Assembly (NCBI GenBank): GCA_013398955.1
Contig: VWPU01014135.1
Span: 1 to 64,000, forward strand
Length of the DNA stretch: 64,000 nt
Direction: 5' to 3'
DNA from: Callaeas wilsoni
Lineage: Eukaryota; Chordata; Aves; Passeriformes; Callaeidae
The notes beneath the pieces are model-generated. The model saw only the letters and a program-made list of their open reading frames with translations. It was not told where the DNA came from and did no database searches. Below are positions 1 through 11,476 of this stretch, in pieces (position 1 is the first letter of the stretch; each line of letters begins with the position of its first letter). The position numbers and the translations under genes were made by a program.

Positions 1-159
1 AGAGGAGAGGAGAGGAGCGGAGCAGGCTGGGCACGGGGAGCTGCCCTCGGAGAGGGAAGAGCGCTGAGCTGGCAGCCGGCAGGGATGGAGGGCACAGGAG
101 CTGCAGGTGCAGCGGGCTCTGGGGCAAAGCACTGCCCAGCTGCCTGCCAGAGCACCCTG
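1..159. other. GC-rich, purine-rich edge of window
   Basis: The first 27 bases are an imperfect GGAGA-type run. The stretch to about base 159 is clearly more GC-rich than the next several kilobases and has several CpG dinucleotides. An ATG at 85 sits in a fair initiation context (G at -3 and +4) and opens 92 codons, but that frame runs through the minisatellite and has no recognisable domain. This could be the edge of a CpG-rich promoter or first exon lying to the left, or just a GC-rich repeat. I cannot decide because the sequence is cut at base 1. Confidence 0.35.
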
Positions 160-207
160 CTCAGGGAACACCCCCCTCAGGGAACACCCCGCTCAGGGAA
201 CACCCCC
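160..207. repeat. Minisatellite, 3 copies of a 16-bp unit
   Basis: The motif CTCAGGGAACACCCC plus one base occurs three times in a row, starting at 160, 176 and 192. Copies differ only in the last base or two. The unit length is not a multiple of three, so the open frames crossing it read different peptides in each copy. This argues against a coding role. Confidence 0.85.
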
Positions 208-1762
208 GGAGATCCGTCTGCTCCAGTGTCTGGGATCATTTGTATTTTTATTCATTCCGGGGGATGCAAGTCATGGAGTTCGTATGGGGAGGAGAGTTCA
301 GGACTCCACTCTTCACGATGCCTCCCAGAGAAACTTCTCCATGAACAAGAAATTGTGTTCTAAACCACGGGGAAAACTCTAAAAGCACTTTTTTTTTTTT
401 GCTCCCAGCTTTCCCTTCCAGCAAACAACCTCTTTGAATTTCAGGTGTCTACCTTCTGTATCATGGAAATGCCAAGCAGTGAAGCTGCAGCCTTATCAAA
501 TGCATGGAATAAAAAGTGAGGTGCACAAATATATCCTCTTAGCAAAGTAAGCAACACAGAGATGGAGGGTTTCTGCTTCATAAACAAAACACAGAGAAAC
601 AAACCCAAGCCAATGAATTGTTAATCCAAAGCAAAATGCTCTTGGTTGTGTACTCTCAGCTGTGTTCTCTAAAATGTTCCAAACAGACTTTGAAAGAGTT
701 ACAATTCATTACAATGTACCTGAGACAAATACTTCATGTTTGGGTTTTTGTTTTCAATGACAAAGCATACTCTGGGTTTTTTTCTCAGATCTTGATTTGT
801 CTCAGTTTTGATATATGTGATTTGAACTTGCTCATAAATAACAAAAGTGTCAGAACTGATGCATTAGTTGAAAAAAACCTCATATGTTTTCCAGTGGTGA
901 TGAGATTTTATTGTTATTATTTTCCTTTTTTTTTCAGTATATATAGCAAGGATATACAGGAATATACTAACACCTAGCATTTGGTGTGAGTAGTATAGTG
1001 AAGCAATCCTAATGGAAATTATGTCTTTCTTGCTTAAAGATTCCCAGGAGAAGTATTAGAAGGAAAATCTCACCCTGGAATGGAACAAATCAGACTAACT
1101 CCGGGCTAGATAGAACAATTTTGAGTGCTGTATGATGCATAAGCCTAATTAGGTTTTGGGAAAGACAAACTGCAACAGCACCCCAAAATAATAATAAAAG
1201 TATAATTTATTGTCAATTTATCCCTAGGAAATCTAGTGACAGAAGCACATCTAATGTAATACTGCTATTTGTATACGCCATGATTCTAAACTTCAAAGTT
1301 TTCATGCTGCTGCAACCTTTTTGTTTGTTACCTGAATTGCACAGAGGAATTAGGGAATTATTCAGCTATCTGAAAGATTTATATAGAGTTTTTCAGCTGA
1401 GTTTCCTAACTGAGGAAGGAGAATTTGCTAAACCTTGTTAAAATTGAGCACAGCCGTGAACATCCTGAAATGCCAACAGTTAGTCTGCAACATTTCTGTT
1501 TTCAAGCCTCTCCAGAGGAAAATGCAGTTGCAACTTTGACTATCTTAGAGAATCCTTATTTCCATATGTCTGATTTCTCTGGAGCTGGGGGTCTTATGCA
1601 ATGAGATATTTGGGATTATTTTGGACTAGAACAGCATTGCCAGTGGAAATGAGTGGAATCCACTCAGATGGAGGGCAGTACTGATAAGGTCATAAAAGGT
1701 GGAAACTATGGGGAGCACCTTGAGAAATAATCATGAAATTTAAAATCACAGCCACAGGGATG
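208..1762. other. Non-coding stretch, nothing recognised
   Basis: AT-rich sequence with short poly-T and poly-A runs, for example near 390 and 2420. Frames such as the 119 codons at 618-977 are rich in Phe, Leu and Tyr from AT-rich DNA and show no domain. I see no repeat family and no RNA gene here. Confidence 0.6.
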
Positions 1763-1996
1763 GAATCACAGAATGGTTTGAGTTGGAAGGGACCTTAAAG
1801 CTCATCCCATTCCACCCCCTGCCATGGGCAGGGACACCTCCCACTGTCCCAGGCTGCTCCAAGCCCTGTCCAACCTGGCCTTGGGCACTTCCAGGGATCC
1901 AGGGGCAGCCACAGCTTCTCTGTGCCAGGGCCTCACCACTCTCACAGGGAAGAATTTCCTCCTGATACCTCATTTAAACCTACCTTCTTTCAGTTC
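1763..1996 (-). mobile_element. CR1 LINE fragment, 3' end, minus strand
   Basis: Read on the minus strand, this ends in the CR1 3' terminal block: GGTCCCTTCCAACTCAAACC followed by ATTCTGTGATTCC. The plus strand shows it reversed as aatcacagaatggtttgagttggaaggg at the left end. Further in are the usual CR1 blocks: the CCCTGCCATGGGCAGGG segment, the GGGATCCAGGGGCAGCCAC segment and the AGGAGGAAATTCTTCCCTGTGAG segment. Only the last part of the element is present, the normal 5'-truncated state of CR1 copies. It codes for nothing intact. Confidence 0.93.
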
Positions 1997-4900
1997 GGAT
2001 TCTTTCAGCTGGTATAAAATGAGAAAACAATGTAAAAAAGGATGATTTAAGATCAAATTTATGTCCAGTCTTAGTTTTAGGGCACAGTAAGCAGTTTCAA
2101 ATGGTGGCAAACTTAGTCTAATGATTAGATAAAATTACAGACCCCAAAATCCTTGGAGAACAACGGTTGCTCATTCAGTTCTTTCCTTTAGCCTACAGGA
2201 GAAGTGGAGAATAAATAGATAAATCCCTTAAAAGCAATGAGGAATTTAATGTATGCACAGAAAAGAGTCGAGAAACCATTCTCTAACTTCATATGAAACA
2301 ATGTAGGGCACCTATTGTATTGGCTGGTGCCTGTAAAGCACCACTCAGATATCGTTAGTAACAAATTATTCCAATTAGTACAAAATCCTAAGCAAATTTG
2401 TGCTGCCTGAAATTATTTCTTTGGGTTTTTTTTTGGCTGGGGAAACAAGGTATTATGATCTCTAGAGATGTCTTGCATCAAGAAACTTAGTGTCAGACCA
2501 TTTTTAGGCTTATAAATCATCTATGGGGTTAAAAATGCACCAAGGCACACCTGTGTCTAACCATACACAGTTATATGTGTATATACATATGTTATATACA
2601 TATTTGTATAAATGTACACTTTCTTGAGGAGATTTGAGAAATGATTACAGCAAAATTGCAATGTAAAACTGCCAGGATTTGCTTCTTCCAAAGCTGATCA
2701 GACTCATCCCAGAGTTACACTGGCAGGCTGGCCAGAGAGCTGCAGCCTCTTGGCTGAGGGTCCTGTCAGCAGAGCAAGAACAGCCGGAGCAGATGCAGCT
2801 GCAAAGCCGCTCCAAGTGTCCCTGCCAAGGTGCTCCTAGGACACAAGGGCTTGGTTCTAGGATGGCCAGGAAGGAGAACTTCTTCCCTTCCTTTCTCTGG
2901 AGTGGTTTAAGTGATTTGTAAACTGGAGGAGTACAGACAGTACCAGGTGCAATAGGCTTCGGGGAGAGGGCACAGTCAGCAGCAAATGGGAAGGAGGACG
3001 AAGAAGCTGGCAGACAAATCTTATCGATTTTAGCCTGCCAGAATGTATATTGGATGAGGCTGGAGACCTGCTGACTCTGTCCTCTCCTAAAGACTGCTGA
3101 AACATTCAGATGAGGAGACCTGCGAAGCAGCAAAGTCAGAAAGCCAAGATTTCTCTCCATAAAGCAATTCTAATTTTAACTCACAATCACATATGCAGAG
3201 ATTTTCATTTCTCAGAACATAATAAAGGCCTAAGGTATTGCTGTTCATTTTGGATGCAGATTATTCTTGAAGCCACAGTTAAAATTGTATTTTCTTTCCA
3301 GTATACTGCTCGGGATGACAATTTTTACGTTTATGTGACCATATATGTTCCATTACTTCAAATGGGAAAAGGATACATGTTTTGCAGAGAGAATAGATTT
3401 CATTACTCTTGGCAGATTATTGTTCCCTGCTGTCAAGAAACCAGGTGAATATTCTGGTCCAGGTCTTTTATTTACTCTAGTCAATCAAAACACAACATTT
3501 TACTGAGTCTTTGTCAGAATTAATATTTTCCCATGACTGAAAAGAATTGGGTCATGAAATTTAGAGTTCTGTCTTGATTTCAGATTTATTGGCAAAGCTG
3601 GTCCCTGTATCTGAGAGCACACAGAAAATTGCTCCCAAACTGGAGATTTTTGTGAGCAATTACACAAATGGGAACTTTTAATTTTTCTGTAACTTTTATT
3701 CTGAGATATCCAGTTTTATTTTAGAAATTAGCATATTAAACTAAAATTGTAAAACAATATGTGCTTCTTTAGAATTTCTTGAGGTTCTATCTGCTAGGGC
3801 TGGAGTCAGAATGTGAAAGCCACTTAGGTATCATTAAGTATCATTGTCTTAATAAGTAAAGTATTAGATTCCTGTTTATTCATCAACATAATATATAAGG
3901 AATAACCAAGTGAACAACTTAGAGCCACTATTTAATTCAAATAATAAGGGAAATTTTTTCAGGAAGGTCCTGAACTGTGAAATTGTAAAGGTAACCCAGT
4001 CCCAAGGATTGCTGTGGAAATTGATACAGCACTAACATTGACCTCCACAGGAGCAGGGTACCTGTGATTAGTGGGTTTAATAGGTTTACTGTCTTCCCTG
4101 CTTCCTCTGAGGGTCCTCTTTTTTTTTTTTTTTACTTTTTTCCTAATTATTATGCACTTTTCATCTTCCACACTGTCTTTTTAAGAGCCTTTGTAGCATA
4201 ATCTTAAATCGTCAGTGGTGTATGTTCCCATTCTGTTGGTAATTTCCCTCAGGTGAGGGGATGGACCATGTGTTTCCTCTTAAGAATAAAAGCTCGTTTG
4301 CCAGCTCAGGTGTTGCAGGTGAGAACTCTTTAAAAAGCTTCTGGCTGAGTGCTTTAGGGCAGTAGAGGAAGAGGGAACCTGAGCTGGATGTGTCTGGTTT
4401 ACACCATCCGTAACTGGTTAGTGAGGAGCCCGCGTTGTGTTCTGAAGGTATCACAGGTATGGTTACACACGGGATTTTTTTCTTAATAACTGTGGATATT
4501 TTAAACTCAGAAACAGTTCCGTCTCACTATGCTGCCATAGACTTAAATACCAATAGTGTTCTGTTGATAACAGCTGGGTTTGTTTTTAAAGCTTTCTAAA
4601 GTTTTTTGTCTGAGTGAAATAGTTCAGTTTTCATGCTGAGGTACCTGATGTGGTCTCCAGTCAGAAAAAATGCTGTGTTGCCAGATGAAACCGCTTATTC
4701 TTCAGAACTCACCTCCTCGCAGCAGACTCTGAATAGCCAGTCAGGGCAGAAAATTTGTGTTTCTCCCTATGTCCTGAGTGGCTGCCCTGTCTCCAAGGAA
4801 TACAAGTTTGCCCCTATAATTAATAATTGCAGCATCTTCTTCTAAGAAAGTCCTCTCCTTGTCTGAGATAAAATTATGCCTGTAAATTGCATTATAGCTG

Positions 4901-5456
4901 AGCCAGAAGCTGGTCCTTGTGCTTAAGTTTCAGTAGTATCTCTTAATCAAACGACTGTCACTGAAATATAAATTAGTTTGAAATTGCATAGTATAAGTTT
5001 TGTTATCCTTTAATGAATAAGAAATTATGTACATATGGGAATTTCAAAACATATTGTGCTTTTCAATTTTGGTATAAATCATATGCAAATTTTATTTCTA
5101 TTGCTGGACATTTGTTGATGGCAGGGGTGTTTTTTCTTAAGTATTGGGGAAATGTTGTAATGAAACAAGTATTTCATCCTAGGTTCTAGTGTGAACAGCT
5201 GTCTCTTCTCCTCCAACTCTCCCCTAAATAATTCCAAATTATCTGACTGCAGTTAAATCACCTTTCAAGCTTGCATTTCTCCTTGAAGATGCCTGTCCAG
5301 TGTTTAGTGTCCTACACAATAGATGGTCTGTAGGGGAGGATCACAGGAATTCCACAGTGGCATTGTCACAGGATCCTTTGATCACCTGTTTTTGAGAAGG
5401 GTCTTGGGGCAGCTTTTCATGAAAGGGTCCCTGGAGTGTCCATTAAGCCTTGAAGA
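1997..5456. other. Non-coding stretch with simple-sequence patches
   Basis: AT-rich unique sequence. It holds a TATATG/TATACA-rich patch at about 2571-2611 and a run of 15 T at 4119-4133. The longest frame (171 codons, minus strand, 2645-3160) is Ser/Cys/Pro-rich with no domain I recognise and overlaps open frames on the other strand, so I treat it as chance. No RNA gene or mobile element was identified. Confidence 0.55.
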
Positions 5457-5476
5457 TTCTCCCACATGTGGGAGAA
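5457..5476. promoter_or_regulatory. 20-bp perfect palindrome with E-box core
   Basis: TTCTCCCACATGTGGGAGAA is identical to its own reverse complement. Its centre CACATGTG is a palindromic E-box (CANNTG), the type of site bound by basic helix-loop-helix proteins. It lies about 190 bp before a CR1 fragment. The palindrome is visible directly; a binding role is only inferred. Confidence 0.4.
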
Positions 5477-5661
5477 CCCCGGAGACACCACGAGCAGCCC
5501 ACAGGGGCAGACTTGGTGGGCAGGGAATCGTTCAGTGCTGAAGGAGCTCAGCTGGGCTGCTTGGCTTTGCTTGGTCACGAGGGTCAGGAAAGGCTCTGTG
5601 AAAGCAGAGAAACCTGCAGAAACTCAAAGCATTCTGGTGTTTAGGGCCATCTGCCCGGTCA

Positions 5662-5841
5662 GGGACTGGAACAGGTTCCCCAGGGAAGAGGTCACAGCCT
5701 CAAGCCTGCTAAAGTTAAGAAGTGCTTGGACAAGGTTTTCAGGCACAGGGTGGGGTTCTTGGGGTGTCCTGTGCAGCGATGGGAGCTGGACTTTGATGGT
5801 TCTTGTGAGTCTCTTCCAACTCAGGGTATTCTATGATCTGA
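5662..5841 (+). mobile_element. CR1 LINE fragment, 3' end, plus strand
   Basis: It starts around GGGACTGGAACAGGTTCCCCAGG and runs through the CR1 blocks AAGTGCTTGGACAAGG, GGGGTGTCCTGTGCAG and GAGCTGGACTTTGATG. It ends CTCTTCCAACTCAGGGTATTCTATGATC, a CR1 tail close to TTCTATGATTCT. The wording differs from the copies at 1763 and 49975, so it belongs to another CR1 subfamily, shared with the copy at 8745. The left edge is uncertain by some tens of bases. The 142-codon frame crossing it is not a gene. Confidence 0.88.
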
Positions 5842-8744
5842 AAAAAATCGTGGGTTTATTCTTTTTCTCTACAGAAGTCCAAAAATTATTGTAGAGACTA
5901 TTTCTGTGGTATACAGAAACCTTGAGAAAAAAAAATTAAATTTGAATAAGATAACAACTACAAAAAGAATAGAGTATTTAATAACATCAGAATTTGACGG
6001 ACAGCAGTTTAAACCAACTTTTCAAAGTCAGCATAAGTGCACCCTGTGCTGGTGTGTCACAGGTTCTGAAAACCCCCTTAGAGGGAGATTTGATGAGAAT
6101 TGATTGTAGCCTTATCGCTGTGAGTTTGTTATCAGATAGGACCTGACTCGTGGCGGGTGTTTGTTTATCGGGTTAGATAATGCTGCAGAGCCTTTGTCAC
6201 CTGGCTGCAAAAATGAGAGGATTCCTTCATGGCCACAAGTGGCAGGGGGGACAGGGAATGTGGCAGGGCTTGTTATAAGAGAAGGAAAAGTTGAATTCTG
6301 ATGCATTTTGAGGAGGAAAGGAAAAAAAATATTTGGAACACTCACATTGTTGGGTTTTTGGTTTTTTGTTTTTTTTTTTTTGTCTATGCTTTCATGTTAA
6401 ATAGGTTTACTCCTAGTTTGCACATAGTGTGCATCCAATATAGTACTGCTATTGTACATTTCTTGGAATGAGCAGGAAATGTTCTTGTGGAAGGGATTAA
6501 TATTTGTACGTTAATGCTGGCAGTGGTAAAAACTCATTAATAGGGTCAGAAAAATGGAAAAAGCTGAGGAAAAAGAGGATCAGTAAAATGATCATTTTTT
6601 CCTGTGTTTTTTTTCTTGCTTCTGTCTTAAAGGCATTTATTCTCATGTCCTTTTTGTCACTGTGTTCTAATGAGGAGAAGGATGGGAGATTATGGAACAT
6701 TATCAGCAGGGTGTTGGAAGTCTACCTTCGAATCCAGTTTGTGGCACTGTAGATTTAGATTATAGCTGGAATTGGGTGCCCAAATTGCACACCAGCTATT
6801 CTCACATGAGTGGTGTTATCTACCAGAGTTTCAACAACTTTCTTTTGGTAGGTAAAACCCAATTTAGGTAAGAGCTATCCCTTACCTCCTTATGGATCAC
6901 CACATTGCCTCAGAAGTCAAAATACAGTTTTATTCCAGAGAAAAATGTTATTTTCCCTTAAACAGTAATGCATTAAAAACTGAGCTCGTAAAAACCCAAA
7001 GATCTATTTAGATTATAAAACTTCCATTAGTTTGTGTTTTAAGAGCATAAATGAAGCCGTAGAGAGCTGTACTTTATTCTGCATGAATTGTAATGCTCAC
7101 AGTTGTTCATTTAATAACCCCAGCCACTAGCCAGAGATGTCTTTAAAAAAAAAAATCTGACTATTTTAAAATATCCCATGTGCTCTGTAAATGTAATTAA
7201 AGATAAAGAATTGAAAATCAGTTCTCTAATCAGAGATTTTTTTTCCTGTGTTTATGAAGTATAGAGGACTAAAATTTGGTTAAATTTTATTTGCAAATAT
7301 ATAAAAACATAGTGATATGATTTCTGTAAATATTTATATTTTTATAAAACATTTAATGAACTAGAGGCTAAGCTGTTCTATGAATAATTCAGGCCAGAAG
7401 ACTGACTCCCATCAGCCTACTCTTTATTTTTCTGAGAAAATATCTTTTATAAAACTTAAAGATTCTTGAACCCACATTATTTGTGGAAGTATTACCTGCT
7501 CCTTCCATTTCTTTCTCACACACATACAGAAAAAGTGCTTTATTAATTAAACTACCATAACACATTTGTCTTAAGGTGTCAATCTCCTTTTCCAATCTCA
7601 TTATATTCAGGTGCTGGATGATATCAGCTACAAATTCCTGACATTTCATTTTGTGTCCTGTCACCACCCATGGAAAGCAAAGAACAGCTTCTCTTGATCA
7701 ATATCCCCCCAAAATAAAGCAGAAGCAGATTTGGTTAACCCTATGTTACCCATAGGTTTTCTCAGGCAATTTGTAGAAATAAAGTATAAAGGAATATGTT
7801 GTTGTTGTTGTCTTTTCCTCTGAGAGCAATTGTAGACAAATCTGATGTTTGGGAGTCCATGGAATAAAGTGCTGAGATTCCTAGAGATTTGCAGATTTGT
7901 GCCCTCTAGGAATGCACCAGGAGAATGTCTCAAACTGCAGTAATTAGCAGAGCTCGGGACTCGGCACTGGTGGCCTTTGGAACGTCCAGTTGATGTAAGA
8001 GCTGCAAGAACTGAGCTGTAGGAGCCAGACTGACCTGTGCTGAACACTGGCGTAACCTGGGTGGCTAAAACAGCATCCAAGTGGGTGGTGGGATTTTAGA
8101 GCAGTGCTGGGATGTCCCAAAGGTTTGTCAGAGGGTCTAAGAAGACGGTGACAGATTAGCCCTGCTTTGGTCACGGGTGTGTTTTCTGGTTTTGTCAGCC
8201 ACGGCCTTTGTGAGCAAGTCAGGAACTTGGCAGAATGCTTTGGGGGTTGATGGCGCTGCCTCACTGAGCTGGACTATCTTTCACAAGTCCTTCCAGCTTC
8301 ACTGTGGTGCTTTAACATAAAAACAAAATCAAAAAACCCAGCTGTCTCTCCTCTCTTTGATAGCACAGCTCCAGCCACATCCCTTCTGAGAGCAGAGGGA
8401 CATCTTGTGCTTATTCTTGCCTGGTGATTTGCATTCCAGGATGCCCTGACTTGGTGAGCCAGTGCTTTGTTTGTTGAGCAGTGATGAATGCTGTGGATGC
8501 TTTGTTTAGGAGGTTGAATTATTAATTCATCGTACACAGAGTTATATCCCAAACAAAGCCTGGAGCTCAAAGCTCCCTGGTTTTGAGGAGGTTTATAAAC
8601 AGGTTCTGCTAATCTGAAAAGATTAGCTGCCTTGTTATTAGAGGTAAATAAATACTTAACTTCAGAATTATTCTTTCTCCTTTCTAATCCAGAAGAAGGT
8701 TATGATGCCCTTTCTGACTGACAAGTTTTATGTATCTGTCCTGC
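5842..8744. other. Non-coding stretch, nothing recognised
   Basis: AT-rich sequence with a T/G-rich run near 6345-6382 and a short GTT microsatellite near 7798-7812. Frames up to 139 codons occur on the minus strand at 7661-8264, overlapping each other in different frames. None shows a domain or a codon pattern that stands out. Confidence 0.55.
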
Positions 8745-8871
8745 CAGAATTCAAGAAGTGTTTGGACAATGCTCTCGGGCACGTGGTGGGATTCTTGGGC
8801 TGTCCTGTGCAGGGCCAGGAGCTGGACTTTGAGGATCCCAGTGGGTCCCTTCCAGCTCAGGATATCCTTGT
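8745..8871 (+). mobile_element. CR1 LINE fragment, 3' end, plus strand
   Basis: The segment runs CCAGAATTCAAGAAGTGTTTGGACAATGCTCTCGGGCACGTGG, then the GGGCTGTCCTGTGCAGGGCCAGGAGCTGGACTTTGAGGATCC block, and ends CCTTCCAGCTCAGGATATCC. It matches the subfamily of the 5662 copy. It is short and 5'-truncated, and the terminal TTCTATGATTCT repeat is lost or worn. Confidence 0.88.
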
Positions 8872-11297
8872 GTTGTCCATTCACTTCCCATCGAGTTTGC
8901 TTCGTGTGCTTTCCTAGGCAGATTGAGAAAGGCCCCCAGCAGAGTCTGGATTTCCAGCAGCAGTAACTTGTGGCCTTGGAGACGCTTTTGGGTAGCTCAA
9001 GCATCAGCAGTAAAAATCTCCCCCCACAACATCCACAGACTGAAACATGAAAGTATTTGCAAAGGCTGATTTAGGAAATTTCCCTCTTTCTACAGTCAGC
9101 AGGGACTGAGAATTTCCCAGAGACAAAATCTCTCCCCCAGTCACCCCGAAGGAGACGATCTCTGTGATAGCTGCAGGATGTCCCTCAAATTTCTTTTACT
9201 ATTTTTTTCTGATTATTTCTATAACTAATGAATATTATTCATTAAAAGAAACTTCCTCTGAGAACAGTAATAAAATAAAAACTGTGCTGGGCAAACTCAA
9301 GGATTTGTGTAGTCCCCAGGATCCTGTCTCCATCCATGGTGACCAAGGAGAGTGAGAACCTGCCGTGCCTGTCTCACACCTCATGTTTTCATGGTGAGTC
9401 AGAGAACTCCCATCCATGCCCTATGCTGCAAGGCTGCAGGCCTTAGAATGATTTTGAATCAAGTAGGGAATTATTTCCCTGTTTATCCGTCACGGAAATC
9501 CATGCTGCCATATTTGGATTGCTTTAAAAATCACAAAAATTTCACGGAATCTCACCGTGCCAAGATATTTTTGCTGCTGTGTTTATTGTTTAGTTACTGA
9601 TTCAAGATTTTGTGTATTTTTAGATCATTAAATTTGAGTAAGGCTTAAATATACCTAATGACTGGCTAAATTGGTTATAGGATATTTGTGTCAATAAGGA
9701 ACAAAATTACTTTACAGAACAGTATAAGTAGACTAAGACAGCTCAAATTGCCAATATGATGAAAATTACTCAAAGAAAGCAATTAAAACTCCAATCCATG
9801 CTTAAATTGCTATTGGTTGTAAGTGTAGTGAATCCATTTACACATTTTGTTGTAGGATACTACATGATCAGGGATACTGTAGCAGAATGTCTTGTCAATA
9901 GAGAGTTATAAAAACAAATATATCATCACGCTGAAATAAAATGCAAATCCCAATCAGCACTCTTCCAAGCTGTTAAATGGCCAGAAAGGATGGGGAAAAA
10001 AGCTGAAATCTGCAGATGAACTAATCTTACAGCCTGCAAGTTTGTGTACATTGCCATGGTAAAGACTAAAGATATAAATTTATATACTGTAGGTTTTGGT
10101 TACACTCTGCTGTAAATAGAAGCATGAAAGAAAACAAAAGGGAATATTTGTGAGGAATTTTGCAAAGATTAAAATTAGCTTAATATTAACTTAGTATTTG
10201 AGCTCTAGAGTCTTGCAGAAGGATGCTTATATTGTTTAGTATAACTACAATATTGATATACCTTCATTCATATCACGAGGTTGAAAAATAATAGACTAAA
10301 ATTACCATTTCTTATCTGTTTGGTTTTTTTAATATATATATTTTTTTAATGGGTTTTGGCACTGAGAGGGCCCATAGAGCAGAAGTCTTTGATTGAGCCC
10401 CCAATCACCTCAGAATATATTTATTTATTTTCCTTAATGAAAGTTTAGTAGCGTTCGTGTTTTGATCACATCTATTCAAACACAGAGTATGAAAGGCTTG
10501 AACCTGCAGGAGTTTCAAGCAGCATCCAAATAAATGATCTATGAATTATGCATAGCACAATAAAGCTTGTATTAATATTTCTTTAAATTGGGGTGTTGTG
10601 AGACACTGGAAAATTCAGGACATGGGCTGTGTGTGTAAGAACATGCATTTTCCACCAGCTCCTAATCTGATTGAAAACTGTTGTGCATCACTTCAGGGCT
10701 TATTATGACAAGTTAAGAGTGGAGGAGAAAAATTGGAGCCCTGTGAAAATCGAGAGGGTGGTTTCAAAGCAGAGACCAAAACGGGGAAATTTGTGTACCA
10801 TGAGCCTCTGGGGAAGGAGCTGCTGCTGATAAATTAGCAAAACATATTTAGGAAACACAGATGCCTAATATTTTTGTTTGAACAGTAATGTGTTTTCTGA
10901 ATCATTGCATTAATTTTAGAGTCTTGATTAAGATACTTCTACAGTAATGGAACAGATTATTTCCATTTTATGCCAAATAACTGATTATGCTTACTTGTAA
11001 TTTGTGTGTTGTGAGGTAAAATCTCTTTTGGTGTCTGAGAGCAGTTTAGATTATTTAGCCTGACTTGTTTGATGGTACCTGTTGATTTTAGGGTGTGCGG
11101 AGCTGGAAATATGAATAGAACTTTAAGCAATATTAAGGAACAGGAGTGGAAAAAAACCCCTCATCATGCCATTTGTCCACTGCATCAAGTAATTTTTACT
11201 CTATTCTTCCTGTACTTCTGCAGATCACTGGTGGAAAAATACAGGAAATTTACCCAGTCATGAATATTTGTAGTGTGAAAAAAAAAATTCTATGAAA
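8872..11297. other. Non-coding AT-rich stretch
   Basis: No gene or mobile element was recognised. From about 9600 to 10600 the sequence is strongly AT-rich and has very few long open frames on either strand. A 19-nt TAAT-type palindrome lies at 9226-9244 and is listed separately. Confidence 0.6.
9226..9244. promoter_or_regulatory. 19-nt palindrome of two TAATGAAT half-sites
   Basis: TAATGAATA-T-TATTCATTA is a perfect inverted repeat with a one-base centre. Each arm carries a homeodomain-like TAAT core. Such paired sites are known for POU and homeodomain dimers, but AT-rich DNA makes arms like this by chance more often than balanced DNA would. Function is inferred only. Confidence 0.25.
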
Positions 11298-11476
11298 GTA
11301 ACACCAACAAAAAGTAAAATGTAATCCTCTAGAATAGGGATTACTGTGAAAATTCAATATTTTTGAGAGATTAATGCTGTCAATTANGTAACACTAACAA
11401 AAAGTAAAATGTAATCCTCTAGAATAGAGATTACTGTGAAAATTCAATATTTTTGAGTGATTAGTGCTGTCAGTTA
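11298..11476 (+). repeat. 89-bp tandem duplication joined by a single N
   Basis: Bases 11298-11386 and 11388-11476 are the same 89-bp sequence with five substitutions and no indels (about 94% identity). They are separated only by an undetermined base at 11387, the only N in the window. Both copies start GTAACACYAACAAAAAGTAA. A repeat whose boundary falls exactly on an N suggests two overlapping contig ends or two alleles placed side by side by an assembler, rather than a real duplication. Confidence 0.9.

Noticed and set aside
2645..3160. 171-codon minus-strand frame
   Set aside because: Overlapping frames on both strands, no known motif and no supporting signals.
4275..4330. AATAAAAGCTCGTTTGCC as an LTR polyadenylation site
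   Set aside because: It resembles an R/U5 context, but no TG...CA ends or target duplication could be found around it.
5466..5894. 142-codon plus-strand frame
   Set aside because: Its second half is CR1 3' sequence and the first half resembles nothing. Another frame overlaps it.
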